Shown here piece after piece: positions 16,958 through 27,500 of a stretch of 45,687 nt of DNA. The position numbers were made by a program, and so were the translations under genes. Source of the DNA: an uncultured Clostridium sp. (GTDB lineage: Bacteria > Bacillota > Clostridia > TANB77 > CAG-508); NCBI GenBank assembly GCA_946409935.1, contig CAMJYG010000016.1, forward strand, positions 1-45,687. The letters are read 5' to 3'. Positions within the stretch are counted from its first letter, which is position 1; each line of letters starts with the position of its first letter. The notes below the pieces were generated by a model, which searched no databases, had not been told where the DNA came from, and saw only the letters and a program-made list of their open reading frames with translations.

Positions 16958-17749
16958 CTAAAATTCCACATCGTTTGCATAAAAAACTGGTCCTGCCTTG
17001 CAAACATGTAAATATTCTGGTGCATCTTTAGGACTTTTAGCCGTTTTTACAGCACAGCCTAGGCATACACCTAATCCGCATCCCATTTTTTCTTCTAATG
17101 ATATTTGACATGGAATGTCTTTTTCTAATGCTAATTTTTGTACAGCTTTTAACATAGGTAATGGACCACATGCAAAAATAGAATCAATTTTACCATTTTC
17201 TATATCTTTTTCTAAATAATTAATGGCAAATCCTTTTTGACTATAGCTTCCATCATCTGTAGTTAAAATAAATTCATCAGATACATTTTTAAATTCATTT
17301 TCTAATAAGACAAAATCTTTGCTTCTAAATCCTAAATATGTACTAACATTTTTGTTATCAGCTTTTGCACATTTAGCTAATTCATATAATGGAAATACCC
17401 CAATTCCACCACCTATTATAGCTAAATTCTTATATTCATCGTATTTAAATGTACCATAACCTAATGGACCAATAATATCGATTAACTCCCCTTCTTCTTT
17501 TTTAGAAAGAATTTGCGTTCCTTTGCCTTTTACTTGGAAAATAAACTCCAATATTCCCTCTTCTTTATTTAAATTGTAAATACTAATAGGTCTTCTTAAA
17601 AAAGGTTCTGTTTGTTCTGAAATCCTAATTTCAACAAAATGACCTGGTTTTGAATTATTTACAATACTTGGTGCATATACACTAAACTTAAAAATGTCTT
17701 GCTTTAATTGCTCTTTTTTCATTAATTTTGCTAATAATAATTCTGGCAT
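16958..17749 (-). CDS. pyrK: dihydroorotate dehydrogenase electron transfer subunit
   Basis: A 263-residue FAD/[2Fe-2S] protein. The FAD-binding motif is RRPISIYN, the NAD-binding part has IIGGGIGVFPLYELA, and the C-terminal [2Fe-2S] site has CGLGVCLGCAVK plus a later Cys (HVCKAGPVF). It moves electrons from PyrD to NAD+. The ATG at 17749 is favoured because AAAGGA lies 9 bases upstream; the longer in-frame reading from 17767 has no ribosome site. Confidence 0.93.
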   Translation of the reverse strand: MPELLLAKLMKKEQLKQDIFKFSVYAPSIVNNSKPGHFVEIRISEQTEPFLRRPISIYNLNKEEGILEFIFQVKGKGTQILSKKEEGELIDIIGPLGYGTFKYDEYKNLAIIGGGIGVFPLYELAKCAKADNKNVSTYLGFRSKDFVLLENEFKNVSDEFILTTDDGSYSQKGFAINYLEKDIENGKIDSIFACGPLPMLKAVQKLALEKDIPCQISLEEKMGCGLGVCLGCAVKTAKSPKDAPEYLHVCKAGPVFYANDVEF

Positions 17750-17798
17750 TTCAATCAATCCTTTCATTTTAATTTTTATTTTTTAATTTTGTATGTTG

Positions 17799-17903
17799 CT
17801 GAGACTATTACGGCTTTGCCTGTTACAGTCTCAGTATTCCTCAGGTAAACTGCATTTCAATTGAATTTGACACAAACAAAATTGCGATTATTTTCCAAAC
17901 GTA
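17799..17903. repeat. hairpin plus X-family right half (X4)
   Basis: A hairpin CTGAGACT/AGTCTCAG (17799-17834) lies between pyrF and pyrK. The right part, about 17849-17903, resembles the right halves of X2 and X3 (CTGCA, TTTGACA, then ATTGCGATTATTTTCCAAAC). It overlaps the last codons of pyrF, giving the TTTGGAAAATAA end (F-G-K-stop). No matching left end is clear, so this may be a partial copy. Confidence 0.4.
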
Positions 17904-18821
17904 ATGGCTTTATTCAATTCATCTCTCATCCTAATTGCCTCTGCTCTTGTTGCTTTTGCATATTCTTCTTCTAAAAATTTATCTTTCCATATGTCTGACT
18001 TATATGCGCACATCAAACTTCTAGAAGCATTTACAATTCCACCCAATCCATTAGAATCAAATCCTAATGATATATCTTCAGCTTTTCCACCGCTGTGCGC
18101 CATATCCTGGAATTAAAAAATATGTATGAGGAGCATCTTTTCTTATTTGTTTTAGTTGTTCAGGGTATGTTGCACCTACTACTGCAGCTATACTACTATA
18201 TCCATATTTTCCTCTTAATTCTTCTCCCCAATTTTCAACTAAATCTGCCACTTGTTTATAAACTTCGTTTCCATTTTCTAATTTTAAATCTTGAAGTTCT
18301 CCTGATGATGGATTTGAAGTTTTTACTAATATAAATATTCCTTTATCATATTTCTTACAATCTTCTATAAATGGTTTAACACAATCAATTCCTATATATG
18401 GATTTACTGTAATAAAATCAACATCATATATTGATTCTTCTTTTTCTCCAATTAATGTTTTTCCTAAAAAAGCATTAGAATATGCTTTTGCAGTAGAACC
18501 AATATCTCCTCTCTTATTATCTGCTATTACTATCATATTTTTTTCTTTCGCATATTTACATGTTTCTTCAAAAGCTTTCATTCCAGGTATTCCATACATT
18601 TCATAAAATGCAATTTGTGGTTTGACAGCAGGTATTATATCGTAAGTTTCATCTATTAAAGCTTTGTTATATTCAATAATTGCTTTACATACTCCATCTA
18701 AATCTTTTGAATATTTATCTGTTACACATTTAGGCAACATTTCATATCTTGGGTCTAATCCCATTACAGTTGGATTATTTGTTTCTTTAATCTTATTTAT
18801 TAATCTATCTATTGCATTCAT
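17888..18821 (-). CDS. pyrF: orotidine-5'-phosphate decarboxylase (type 2), read through a CGG +1 frameshift
   Basis: The gene encodes about 310 residues in two frames. The upstream frame carries the type 2 OMP decarboxylase core, including MGLDPRYEMLP and the catalytic ADNKRGDIG segment, and runs to PGYGAQ. There the 0-frame meets CGG (18092-18090) and would end four codons later. If the C of CGG is passed over, reading resumes as G-G-K-A-E-D-I-S and ends in the usual C-terminus (NASRSLMCAYK...RMRDELNKAI). The family motif at this point is GYGAQGGKAED, so exactly one extra base separates the frames. Everything else is intact and the gene sits in its expected operon place. The ATG at 18821 fits AAAGGA spacing; ATG at 18833 is too close. 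Alternatives are a sequencing error or a true pseudogene. Confidence 0.85.
18089..18092 (-). other. CGG-T +1 frameshift site in pyrF
   Basis: Minus-strand context CAG CGG TGG AAA in the incoming frame. After the shift: CAG (C) GGT GGA AAA, giving Q-G-G-K, the conserved type 2 PyrF sequence. No homopolymer run lies at the site. Confidence 0.8.
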
Positions 18822-18886
18822 ATTAAGTTTCATTCCTTTCTATCTTCTCTTGAAATACACACCATTATAATCATTCCTTATTCTAA

Positions 18887-20164
18887 TTATTTTTCAACTA
18901 CATATACAATTCTTCCACCAACAATAGTATATCTAACTCTTCCCTTCAATTCTTTTCCAATAAATGGGCTATTTTTTGATTTTGATACTATCATTTCTTT
19001 TGTATATACATATTTTTCATCCGGATCAAAAATAGTAATATCTGCAACCTTGCCTTCTTCTATTGTTCCTCTATCAATTTTTAACAATTTAGCTGGGTTA
19101 TATGATGTAACTTTTACTAAATCTAAATATGTTAAATCACCTGTATCAATTAAATTCATAATTTCTGCTGATAAAGCTGTTTCAAAACCTATTATTCCAT
19201 TTGGAGCTGTAGCAAGTCCTTTTTCCTTTTCATCTTCTGCATGTGGTGCATGGTCTGTAATAATACAATCAATAGTTCCTTCCTTCAAACCTTCTATTAT
19301 TGCTTTTCTATCCTTTTCTTCTCTTAAAGGAGGATTCATTTTAGCATTTACTCCTGATTTTAAAACCTCATCTACTGTAAATGTGAAATAATGTGGACAT
19401 GTTTCACATGTTATTTGTACTCCTCTTTTTTTAGCATCTCGTATCATATCTTTACTTGTTTTTGTACTAATATGACAAATATGCGCTCTTACATTATTAG
19501 TTTCTGATATAACTATTTCTCTAGCTGCCATTATTTCTTCTGCTTCTGGAAGCACACCTTCTACACCTAGCTTTTCAGCAACTTGTCCTGCATTAATAGC
19601 CCCACTTGATACTGATTTTTCTTCGCAATGTGATGATACAAATGTTCCCAGTTTATCTGCTTTTATGATTGCTTCTCTCATCATTCTTGCATTTACAACA
19701 GGCATACCGTCATCTGAAAAGGCAACTGCTCCTGCGTTTTTTAATTCTTCAAAATCAACTAATTCTTCACCTTTTTCGCCTTTAGAAACAGATGCATATG
19801 GTAAAACATTGCATAAATTTACTCTTTTTGCTTCATCAATTATTTTTTGTAGAACAATTGTATTATCTGGCGTAGGTTTTGTATTTGGCATTGGACAAAT
19901 TGTAGTAAAACCACCACAGACAGCACTTTTGCTACCTGTTTCAATTGTTTCTTTATGTTCAAATCCTGGTTCTCTTAAATGACAGTGCATATCAATCATT
20001 CCAGGTATAATATTCAAATTTGTACAATCAATAGTTTTATCAGCTGATTCTGTAATTTCATCATCTATTTTTTTTATTTTATCATCTTCAATTAAAATAT
20101 CTTTTTTCCCAAATATATTAGTTTTATAATCTATTAAAGTTCCATTTTTTAATAATAATTTCAT
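18887..20164 (-). CDS. pyrC: dihydroorotase
   Basis: A 425-residue amidohydrolase (type I dihydroorotase) that cyclises carbamoyl-aspartate. Metal-binding DMHCHLREPGFEHKET is at about residues 57-72, with later ligands in HICHISTK and TCPHYF, and the catalytic Asp in DCIITDHAPHAEDEK. Length is normal. It is the second gene of the pyr operon, 27 bases after pyrB. Confidence 0.95.
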   Translation of the reverse strand: MKLLLKNGTLIDYKTNIFGKKDILIEDDKIKKIDDEITESADKTIDCTNLNIIPGMIDMHCHLREPGFEHKETIETGSKSAVCGGFTTICPMPNTKPTPDNTIVLQKIIDEAKRVNLCNVLPYASVSKGEKGEELVDFEELKNAGAVAFSDDGMPVVNARMMREAIIKADKLGTFVSSHCEEKSVSSGAINAGQVAEKLGVEGVLPEAEEIMAAREIVISETNNVRAHICHISTKTSKDMIRDAKKRGVQITCETCPHYFTFTVDEVLKSGVNAKMNPPLREEKDRKAIIEGLKEGTIDCIITDHAPHAEDEKEKGLATAPNGIIGFETALSAEIMNLIDTGDLTYLDLVKVTSYNPAKLLKIDRGTIEEGKVADITIFDPDEKYVYTKEMIVSKSKNSPFIGKELKGRVRYTIVGGRIVYVVEK

Positions 20165-20191
20165 ATATCCAATCTTTCCTTTCTACTATCA

Positions 20192-21076
20192 TTAGATGTT
20201 TTTAGAAGGCGTCCCCAAAACCATTTCAATCATAGCCATTCTTACAAAAACACCATTTTCAATTTGTTTAAAAATTCTAGATTTACTACATTCCACAACA
20301 TCATCTGAAATTTCAACATTTCTATTAAATGGAGCTGGATGCATAATTATTGCATTATCTTTCATTTTACATACATTTTCATTATTTAATCCATATTTTT
20401 TATTATACTCTTCTTTATCTATACTCATTTGCTCTTCATGTCTTTCTAATTGAATTCTAAGAAGCATTACAACATCAACTTTTGGTAGATATTCATTAAA
20501 ATCAACAAATTTTAAATTATCATCTTTAAATTCTTGCGGTCCAGATGTATAAACTTCCATTCCTAACCTTTCCATTACTTTTATGTTAGAATGCGCTACT
20601 CTAGAATGTTTGATATCTCCAACAATAAGCACTTTAAGGCCTTTAAAATGTCCAAATTCTTCCTTAATTGTAAACAAGTCTAAAAGAGATTGTGAAGGAT
20701 GATCTTTGGTTCCATCTCCTCCATTAAGTATTGGAATTTTTATGTTTTCTAATTGTTTATAATATTCATCTTCTTTGTGCCTAATTACTAATGCATCTAC
20801 TCCAAAACTTTCAAATGTTTTTATTGTATCATATAAAGTCTCTCCTTTTTTCATGCTTGATGTTTCTGCCTCAAAATCAATTGTCTTACATCCAAGTCTT
20901 AATTCTGCGGTTTCAAAACTGTAGTGAGTTCTTGTTGATGGTTCAAAAAAAAGATTAGCTATAATTTTATCTCCATTATAATTAATCTTTTTTTGGCCAC
21001 TTTTAAAAGCAGCTGCATTTTCTAAAATTTTTTCAATTTCTTCAACTTCTAAATCTGCTAATTTTAATATATTCAC
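20192..21076 (-). CDS. pyrB: aspartate carbamoyltransferase catalytic subunit
   Basis: A 294-residue enzyme for the first committed step of pyrimidine synthesis. The carbamoyl-phosphate loop FFEPSTRTHYSFETAELRLG, the HPSQSLLDL segment and the HPAPFNRNVEI motif are all present. No regulatory pyrI gene is seen nearby. The GTG at 21076 is favoured by GGAAGG 8-9 bases upstream; a GTG three codons earlier overlaps that site. It is first in the pyrB-C-F-K-D operon. Confidence 0.94.
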   Translation of the reverse strand: MNILKLADLEVEEIEKILENAAAFKSGQKKINYNGDKIIANLFFEPSTRTHYSFETAELRLGCKTIDFEAETSSMKKGETLYDTIKTFESFGVDALVIRHKEDEYYKQLENIKIPILNGGDGTKDHPSQSLLDLFTIKEEFGHFKGLKVLIVGDIKHSRVAHSNIKVMERLGMEVYTSGPQEFKDDNLKFVDFNEYLPKVDVVMLLRIQLERHEEQMSIDKEEYNKKYGLNNENVCKMKDNAIIMHPAPFNRNVEISDDVVECSKSRIFKQIENGVFVRMAMIEMVLGTPSKNI

Positions 21077-21132
21077 TATTAGCACCTTCCTTTTTTTAGA
21101 TTAAAAATCAATTATTTTTGACTTTCTAAAGA

Positions 21133-21161
21133 ATTGTATCATTTATAAACGTTTTTAGCAA
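21133..21161 (-). promoter_or_regulatory. pyr operon promoter
   Basis: TTGCTA (21161-21156), 17-bp spacer, TACAAT (21138-21133), preceded by TGA. The leader of about 50 bases shows no PyrR-type attenuator. Confidence 0.65.
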
Positions 21162-21185
21162 TAAAATTATGAAAAAAAAATAATA

Positions 21186-21214
21186 TTGACAAATTTAATA
21201 ATTTTTTTTAAAAT
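21186..21214 (+). promoter_or_regulatory. promoter of the pyrE-like gene
   Basis: TTGACA (21186-21191), 17-bp spacer, TAAAAT (21209-21214), divergent from the pyr operon promoter with the two -35 boxes 25 bp apart. Confidence 0.7.
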
Positions 21215-21303
21215 ACTATTAGATTGTTACATGAAAATACAAAATTCAAATATTTTAGAAACTATGAAATGTAACAAAAAAATTGGAAAGGAATGAATTT
21301 ATT

Positions 21304-22158
21304 ATGTCTGATATTATGTCTTATTTATTTGAAACAAATGCAATTAAAATCTGTGAAGAAAACAAACCATTTTGGTATACCTCTGGAAAAATTGGTCCAT
21401 ATTTTGTAAATACTCATTTTGTATACGGTAGTGAAAAAGATGCAAACGAATTACTATCATTTATTGATGAATCACTAGGTGATAAAATAACTCTACCAAA
21501 AAAAGTATTTGAAAAAGTTTTAAAACAGTATAATGAAAACGAAATTTACAAAAATGTTATAAATACAATGAAGGAATATATCGAAAACAATATAAATATT
21601 TCTGAAGTAGATTACATTTCTGGTGGAGAAAGAAGAGATTGGTTTTTTTCAAATATTATTGCTTTTCTTTTAAATAAACCTCATATTTCAATTTTTAAAG
21701 ATTTAAGTACAGTTGTAAGTACAAGCAATTTCGAAAATTCTGAAATAATTACAAAATTAGAAAATAAAAAAGTTTTACATATTGCAGACCTAATTACAGT
21801 AGCCTCTAGCTATTTAAGAGCATGGATACCTGCTATACAAAATTTAGGTTCAAATATATGTTGGTCATGTGTAGTTGTAGATCGTATGCAAGGTGGAAAA
21901 GATAAAATTGAAGCTGAAGGTATAAAATCACTATCATTAGTTAATATAGATAAAAAGCTTTTCCAAAAAGCTCTTGATTTGAAAATAATTAACGAAAATC
22001 AATTAGAAATGTTGAATGGATTTTTCAAAGACCCAGATGGAACTATGAAGCAATTTTTAATAAATCATCCAGAATTTTTAGAAAATGCTTTAAATTCAGA
22101 CGAAAAAACTAAAAAAAGAGCAAAGCTTTTAGTTGATGGTAATCTATATAATTTATAA
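21304..22158 (+). CDS. atypical orotate phosphoribosyltransferase-like protein
   Basis: A 284-residue protein. The N-terminal part FWYTSGKIGPYFVNTHFVYG resembles the substrate loop of PyrE (SGxxSPxY), and the middle YISGGERRDWFFSNIIAFLL followed by KKVLHIADLITVASSYLRAW looks like a phosphoribosyltransferase core. It is about 80 residues longer than ordinary PyrE, with a helical insertion (about 55-105) and a C-terminal extension. Its position divergent from pyrB-C-F-K-D, in a cluster that otherwise lacks pyrE, supports the orotate-to-OMP role. The acidic PRPP loop is not canonical, so activity is unproven. The ATG at 21304 has AAAGGA upstream. Confidence 0.7.
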   Translation: MSDIMSYLFETNAIKICEENKPFWYTSGKIGPYFVNTHFVYGSEKDANELLSFIDESLGDKITLPKKVFEKVLKQYNENEIYKNVINTMKEYIENNINISEVDYISGGERRDWFFSNIIAFLLNKPHISIFKDLSTVVSTSNFENSEIITKLENKKVLHIADLITVASSYLRAWIPAIQNLGSNICWSCVVVDRMQGGKDKIEAEGIKSLSLVNIDKKLFQKALDLKIINENQLEMLNGFFKDPDGTMKQFLINHPEFLENALNSDEKTKKRAKLLVDGNLYNL

Positions 22159-22175
22159 TATTAGAACAAATCTGA

Positions 22176-22318
22176 AAGTTAATAAAGTTACTGAATTGTA
22201 ACTTTATTAACTTGTAGAATGTTATTTCAAACTGCAAATTCTAATTAGCAACAAATTACTATATATTTTAAAAGAGGCTCATCAAAGTAATTTTCACTCG
22301 TGTGCCTCTTTTAATTTT
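22176..22318. terminator. hairpin and bidirectional terminator after the pyrE-like gene
   Basis: A perfect 16-bp inverted repeat (22176-22191 with 22198-22213, 6-nt loop) is followed by a second stem AAAAGAGGC/GCCTCTTTT (22270-22278 with 22304-22312) and a T-rich tail. It serves the plus-strand gene and probably the convergent sortase gene as well. Confidence 0.75.
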
Positions 22319-22364
22319 TGAGTTTTATAAGCATTACTAAATATAAACGAAAAATAAAACTCTT

Positions 22365-23009
22365 TTATGTTATTGCTCTACATTTTATTACTAATCTATT
22401 TTGTTTTTTAGTTGTACATGTAATTAATGTTGCCTCTATTTTTCCATTTGTATCTTGACTTATACAAGATAAATCTTTTTCATTCACCTCATATTTATCA
22501 TAAACTCGATAAGTTAATTTTCTTCCGCTTTTTGAAGTAAGATAAACTTCATCATTTATTTGTAATTGGGATAATTTACTAAAAAATTGATCATTTTTAT
22601 AATTATGTCCTACAATACAATAATTTCCAACTTCATTCATTCGAGGTCCTGCAAATTTTGTAGGAGCAACTTTTAAATACTCATCTGTTGTTTCATTTAC
22701 AACTGGATATACAATTTTTATTTTAGGAATCGCTATTTTACCAGCAACTGTATATGCATTTCCTCCTGAAGTTATTCCTGAAACCTTATATGTAATATTT
22801 TCTTCATTTGTAGTATTGTTAATAGTATTATCTGATTGATTTGTATCTTTTTCTGCATTTTCTATTATATTTTCATATTCTGAATAAACTTCTTCATATA
22901 TTTTCGGATCATATTTTGGAGTAATATTTATCCTAATTATAAGTATCAAGGAGGTAATTGCTATAATAAATAGTAGAATACGTATAAATTTCTTTTCTCC
23001 ATTACTCAT
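22365..23009 (-). CDS. sortase, class D-like
   Basis: A 214-residue sortase with an N-terminal membrane anchor (about 9-28). The catalytic His135 is in YCIVGHNY, Cys198 in TLITCTTKKQN, and Arg205 in RLVIKCR. It joins LPxTG-type surface proteins to the cell wall. The immediately upstream gene encodes an LPKTG protein, a likely substrate. Class D-like is judged from the TLITCT signature and length. Confidence 0.88.
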   Translation of the reverse strand: MSNGEKKFIRILLFIIAITSLILIIRINITPKYDPKIYEEVYSEYENIIENAEKDTNQSDNTINNTTNEENITYKVSGITSGGNAYTVAGKIAIPKIKIVYPVVNETTDEYLKVAPTKFAGPRMNEVGNYCIVGHNYKNDQFFSKLSQLQINDEVYLTSKSGRKLTYRVYDKYEVNEKDLSCISQDTNGKIEATLITCTTKKQNRLVIKCRAIT

Positions 23010-23051
23010 TAGTATTTCTCCAATCTATTTTATTTAATAGAGTGAACTTCT

Positions 23052-23119
23052 TTTTATACTAAAATAGGAAAGTAACCTTTTTCTATTTTAGTATAAAAGG
23101 AAAGTATTTGAAACTTTCC
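23052..23119 (-). terminator. double hairpin between the LPKTG gene and the sortase
   Basis: A perfect 16-bp inverted repeat (23052-23067 with 23083-23098) and a second 7-bp stem (GGAAAGT/ACTTTCC, 23099-23119). On the minus strand the second stem runs into TTTTATA and would terminate or slow transcription after the LPKTG gene. Confidence 0.65.
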
Positions 23120-23152
23120 CTTTAAATCATTCTCATTTTCATTTTTTTCAAA

Positions 23153-24433
23153 TTAATTCTTTTTTTTCCTTGATTTAGCTGATATAATCATTATTCCGCC
23201 CCAAGCAAAGATTAAAATTACGTATAATGAAGTTAAAATAACGTTATCGTCTTCTCCAGTTTTTGGAAGTGTTCCATTATTGCTGTTTTGAGTAGTAGTT
23301 GTAGCGGCTGAACCTGTTGTTGATATTGTACCAGGTTGTTCTGTAATTGGTGTTCCAGTAACAGGTGTTTCAGAAATAGGTGTTTCAATAGGTGTTGATA
23401 TTGGATCTCCAGGAGATACTATTCCTCCATCATCTCCCTCACCAGTTTTTTCCTCTTCTTCCTTCTTCTTTGCATTTTCTAAAGCTGTATTAATTGCTTC
23501 CCTATCTACAGTTATTCTTACAAATTTATATGTATCATCTACTCCAAATACAGAACCTTCAGTACTATTTTTTACAGGATTAACTTCTATTTTAAATCCT
23601 TCAAATTGTTTATTACTTTTTACAGTTGGATAATTTTCTTTATAATAATCTACTGCTTCAGAATTTCCTAACATTACTTCTAATATAGAATATATTGATT
23701 TATTTATTTTATATGAAAAATCCCCTTGTTCTCCAATAGAGATAACATCCTTGTCATCAATTGTACATTTATAGAACAACACATTTCCTTTTTTTAACTT
23801 AGCAATACCATCTCCAGATAAATTATCTTTTACATCCTCTAAATCTTTAACCTTAATAAAAGAATTTTCATCTATTGTTGGAATTGATTTTGATATATCA
23901 ATCTGTACAGAATAATAATTTGGTGAATTATTTATTATTTGTAATCCTTCTTTTCCTAATCTATAATTTGCTATTTGGCTAGAATTTAATGTATCAAACA
24001 TTTCTCCTTCTGCATATCCATGAATCTGTTCAATACAATCTATTAAAATGTTTGTAACAACTGGCCAATATGCTCTTTCTCTTGCTGTTTCATCTCTATC
24101 ATCTAATCCAGAGAATTCTCCTGTTAGTGTGCTACCTTCTAATTTATAAACTAAACTTGCTGTTTCTACATAATTTTCATAAACGTGTACTGTTAAAATA
24201 TCCGTAGTACCATTTTCTACACTTTTTGCAGTTGTAACATACAAATTCATTGTATTGTTATTTTGATTGTATTCATTTACTGAAGTACAATTTAAGAATA
24301 TACGTGCAACATTTTCTAATGTTGGATTTAAGTCTGCATATGATCTTGGGTAAAGAGATATCATAATAGCTAAAATTAATATTATTCCAACTATTATTTT
24401 TGATTTTTTCATTGTTTTTTCAATTTTTTTCAT
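23153..24433 (-). CDS. LPKTG cell-wall-anchored surface protein
   Basis: About 426 residues. There is a signal peptide (MKKSKIIVGIILILAIMIS), an extracellular body of about 290 residues with no recognised domain, a proline/threonine/serine-rich spacer (GDPISTPIETPISETPVTGT), then LPKTG, a hydrophobic stretch and a basic tail (KSRKKKN). This is a canonical sortase substrate. The ATG at 24433 has AAAGGA upstream and is preferred over an earlier in-frame ATG at 24499. It lies next to the class D-like sortase. Confidence 0.85.
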   Translation of the reverse strand: MKKIEKTMKKSKIIVGIILILAIMISLYPRSYADLNPTLENVARIFLNCTSVNEYNQNNNTMNLYVTTAKSVENGTTDILTVHVYENYVETASLVYKLEGSTLTGEFSGLDDRDETARERAYWPVVTNILIDCIEQIHGYAEGEMFDTLNSSQIANYRLGKEGLQIINNSPNYYSVQIDISKSIPTIDENSFIKVKDLEDVKDNLSGDGIAKLKKGNVLFYKCTIDDKDVISIGEQGDFSYKINKSIYSILEVMLGNSEAVDYYKENYPTVKSNKQFEGFKIEVNPVKNSTEGSVFGVDDTYKFVRITVDREAINTALENAKKKEEEEKTGEGDDGGIVSPGDPISTPIETPISETPVTGTPITEQPGTISTTGSAATTTTQNSNNGTLPKTGEDDNVILTSLYVILIFAWGGIMIISAKSRKKKN

Positions 24434-24470
24434 ATTATTAACATTCCTTTCTTTTTTTTTCGTTAGCTTA

Positions 24471-24499
24471 ATTATAGCGTAACTTGTTTTACAATTCAA
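24471..24499 (-). promoter_or_regulatory. promoter of the LPKTG-sortase pair
   Basis: TTGAAT (24499-24494), 17-bp spacer, TATAAT (24476-24471) on the minus strand, 37 bases before the LPKTG protein start. Confidence 0.7.
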
Positions 24500-24543
24500 T
24501 TTCTATCTCTTTACATTTATATTACAAAAAGTGACACCAATCT

Positions 24544-27500
24544 CTAATATATTGGTTTTGTACCATTTACATGTGCATACAACCTATTCAAATCTTTTGC
24601 TGTTATAGCACCTTCTCCTGTTACATCTGCTCTTCCTAATGCTTCTTCTGCAAGTGGTTTAGTTCCATTTAAGTGTGCATATAACATATTTAAATCTTTT
24701 GCTGTTATTATTCCATCACCATTTATATCACCTATCAAATCTGTTTTTCCTATTTCTATTATCTTATTATCAAAATTAAAATCCGTTAATTTAACCAATG
24801 TATCAACATTCTCATCAAATGTTTTATAGATATATAGTTCTCCTCTAACATATGGTGTTAATTTTGCACCTCCATCCATATATTCATATATTGTTTTTAT
24901 ATTTGAAGCTACATTTGAATCGTTTTCCATTTCACTTGCATATTTCCATCCATCTAAACACCATTGAGCATCATTTCCATTTTCATCTTTATTACTTATT
25001 GCTCTGTTAGATTTTACCACAACTGTATATTTATTATTACTTTGCCTATATTTTTTAACAGTAGTATTAAAATTACTTGCATTTTTTATTATATTTCTTA
25101 TTGATTCTTTATCCTCTTCACTATTTATTGTTAAAACAGTTCCATTTCTAATTTGATTTTCCTTTGAAGATGTAGGTCTCATATTTGTATTTAATAATTT
25201 AACTTTATTAAATGGATTAAATCTAATATGACAATTATCATCTGTTATTCCGAAATCTGTAGCATTATTATTATTTTTTTCAAGTACAGAATAATAAATT
25301 CCTGCCACTTTATTTCTATTCTCTAAATAATATTCTCCATCTGTACTTCCAACTTCTTCTGGTTGGTTTGTTATATAATGATCTGAATAAAATAGGGTTT
25401 CATCTCCAAAATTTCCAATAAATGCTCCTTCGAAATGTTTTTTTAATACTAAATCATTATTATAACTTTCAGTCGAAATACATTGGATTTTATCTGTATT
25501 TATGCTGTCATCAAAATTATTAGATATATAAAATCTATCATCGGCCTGTGTATATGGACCATAAATATTATTTGATACCCATCTTTGAACAGTTCCATAA
25601 GGATCTGTTTTTGTATACATTGCATATTTATTATTTTCATTATCATTTTTTATTAAATAAATTCCAAGCATACTATGTTTTAAATAATCATCTGTAAGAG
25701 CTAAATCCGTTACTTCTTCGCCATATTCATTAATCTCATCAAATGATGTAAATTTCACTTTCTTTGGATTTCCAAAAACTAGATTTTTTGTATTAATATT
25801 ATTTTGTTGTTCTTCAGTACCAAAATCCATTACTTCTACAATATATGTATCAAATAACGCATACTTACCATCTGTATCAAAAGGAACTTTGTTTTGTACT
25901 ACTTGCCCATTGTTAAGGTAAAAAGACTTGTCTGTATCGACTTTATTAGTTTTATTGCCTTTACTATCTACTTCATAAATTATATTCCCTTGCTCATCTT
26001 TTTTAGCTATTTCCTTTACTAATACACCATTTATACTAGAATTTATACCTAAATTGCTATATTCATTTTCATCTTCTACTAATCCATTATTTATTAATGT
26101 TTGGCAATCAGATTTAAAATAGCTTAATGCGCCACCATCTACTGTAAATCTTTGAGTAGATACTAATATATATGTCTTTTCTCCATCTTTAAACCACTTT
26201 GGCGACCACGTATTTGTAGTAATATTATTAATATTATTTTTTATAGTTCCTAATGAATATCTATATTGGGTATCCCCTGCACTATCTCTAGAAATTCCAT
26301 CTTGTATATTTGTCCAATTTATTAAATCTGTACTTTTAAAGATATTTACAACAACTTTTCCTGTGTCATCTCCACCTTTTGTTGTAGCCATGTAAAAAAC
26401 TCCATTTTTATACATAATATTTGGATCTCTTCCTGTAATTCCTGTTTCAGCAATATAAGTGTAGTTTTTACCATTATTTGTTACATATAAACCTATTTCT
26501 TTATTTACATCTCCTGTTGGTTTTTCTTCTGTAAATTTAGTAGAGAAAAACAGACCTATTCCTAAATCATCACTATTAAAATATTCTTCATTTAAAATTT
26601 CTTCCTTGTTATTTACTGTAAACGCTTTAATTGTAGAGTCAAACTTCCCTCCAAAAATATTCTCATTTGATAATTCATTCCATGCATTAACTTCGAAACC
26701 ACTATTGTTTGTTAAATAGCATTTTCCTTCGGCAATCGCAATATTTTCCATTAAAGGATCACCTGTATCATTAGATTCTAATCCATAATAAATTATATCA
26801 TCTTGCATTCCACAAGCTTCTATTACTACCGTAAATTTATCAGATAAAATTTCTAATGGTTCTGCAAATTCTATGGTATGGTATCCGACTCCAAAACTTT
26901 CTTCTAAACCATCTTTTAGTACAACCTGAACTAAATCATTTTTAGATTTACTTGTTCCATTTAGATTTACATATACTTTGCAAGTATAATCCTCAGGTGC
27001 ATATATAGAAACTTCCTTTAAATACTCTCTTTCATTTGTTTGCTTTTCAAACTCATTTGCCAAATATACTGTGTTTTCATTATTTAAATATCCAATCATA
27101 TTATAACCAAACTCGTTGTATTGATATATATTATCATAATCAATTTCATTTGAAGCTTTTTGTATTCCTGCTAACCAATAATAGATGTTTACATCTTCAT
27201 AAGATATGTATACTATTCCGTCTTTTCCATAACTTGTTCCCCAAGAATTTTTTATAATCCATGCTCCAGGATTTTGTGGTTGATGATTTTCATTAAAATT
27301 ATTTATTTGATATGAATCGTCCCAACCTATTATTAATACTTGATGGTTAGGTAGGCATTTTTCTTCATCATCGCAGTAAATTGCACCGGTTTCAGCATTG
27401 TAATATTCAGACGTTGGCTGTGCACCATGTATTGCAGCCATAACTCCTCCATAATCTGTTATATGTTCTTTTATTTTTGTACTTATTTGTACTCTATCTG

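Noticed and set aside
17888-18821. pyrF as an ordinary pseudogene
   Set aside because: Only one extra base separates two perfectly conserved halves, there are no other lesions, and the operon is complete.
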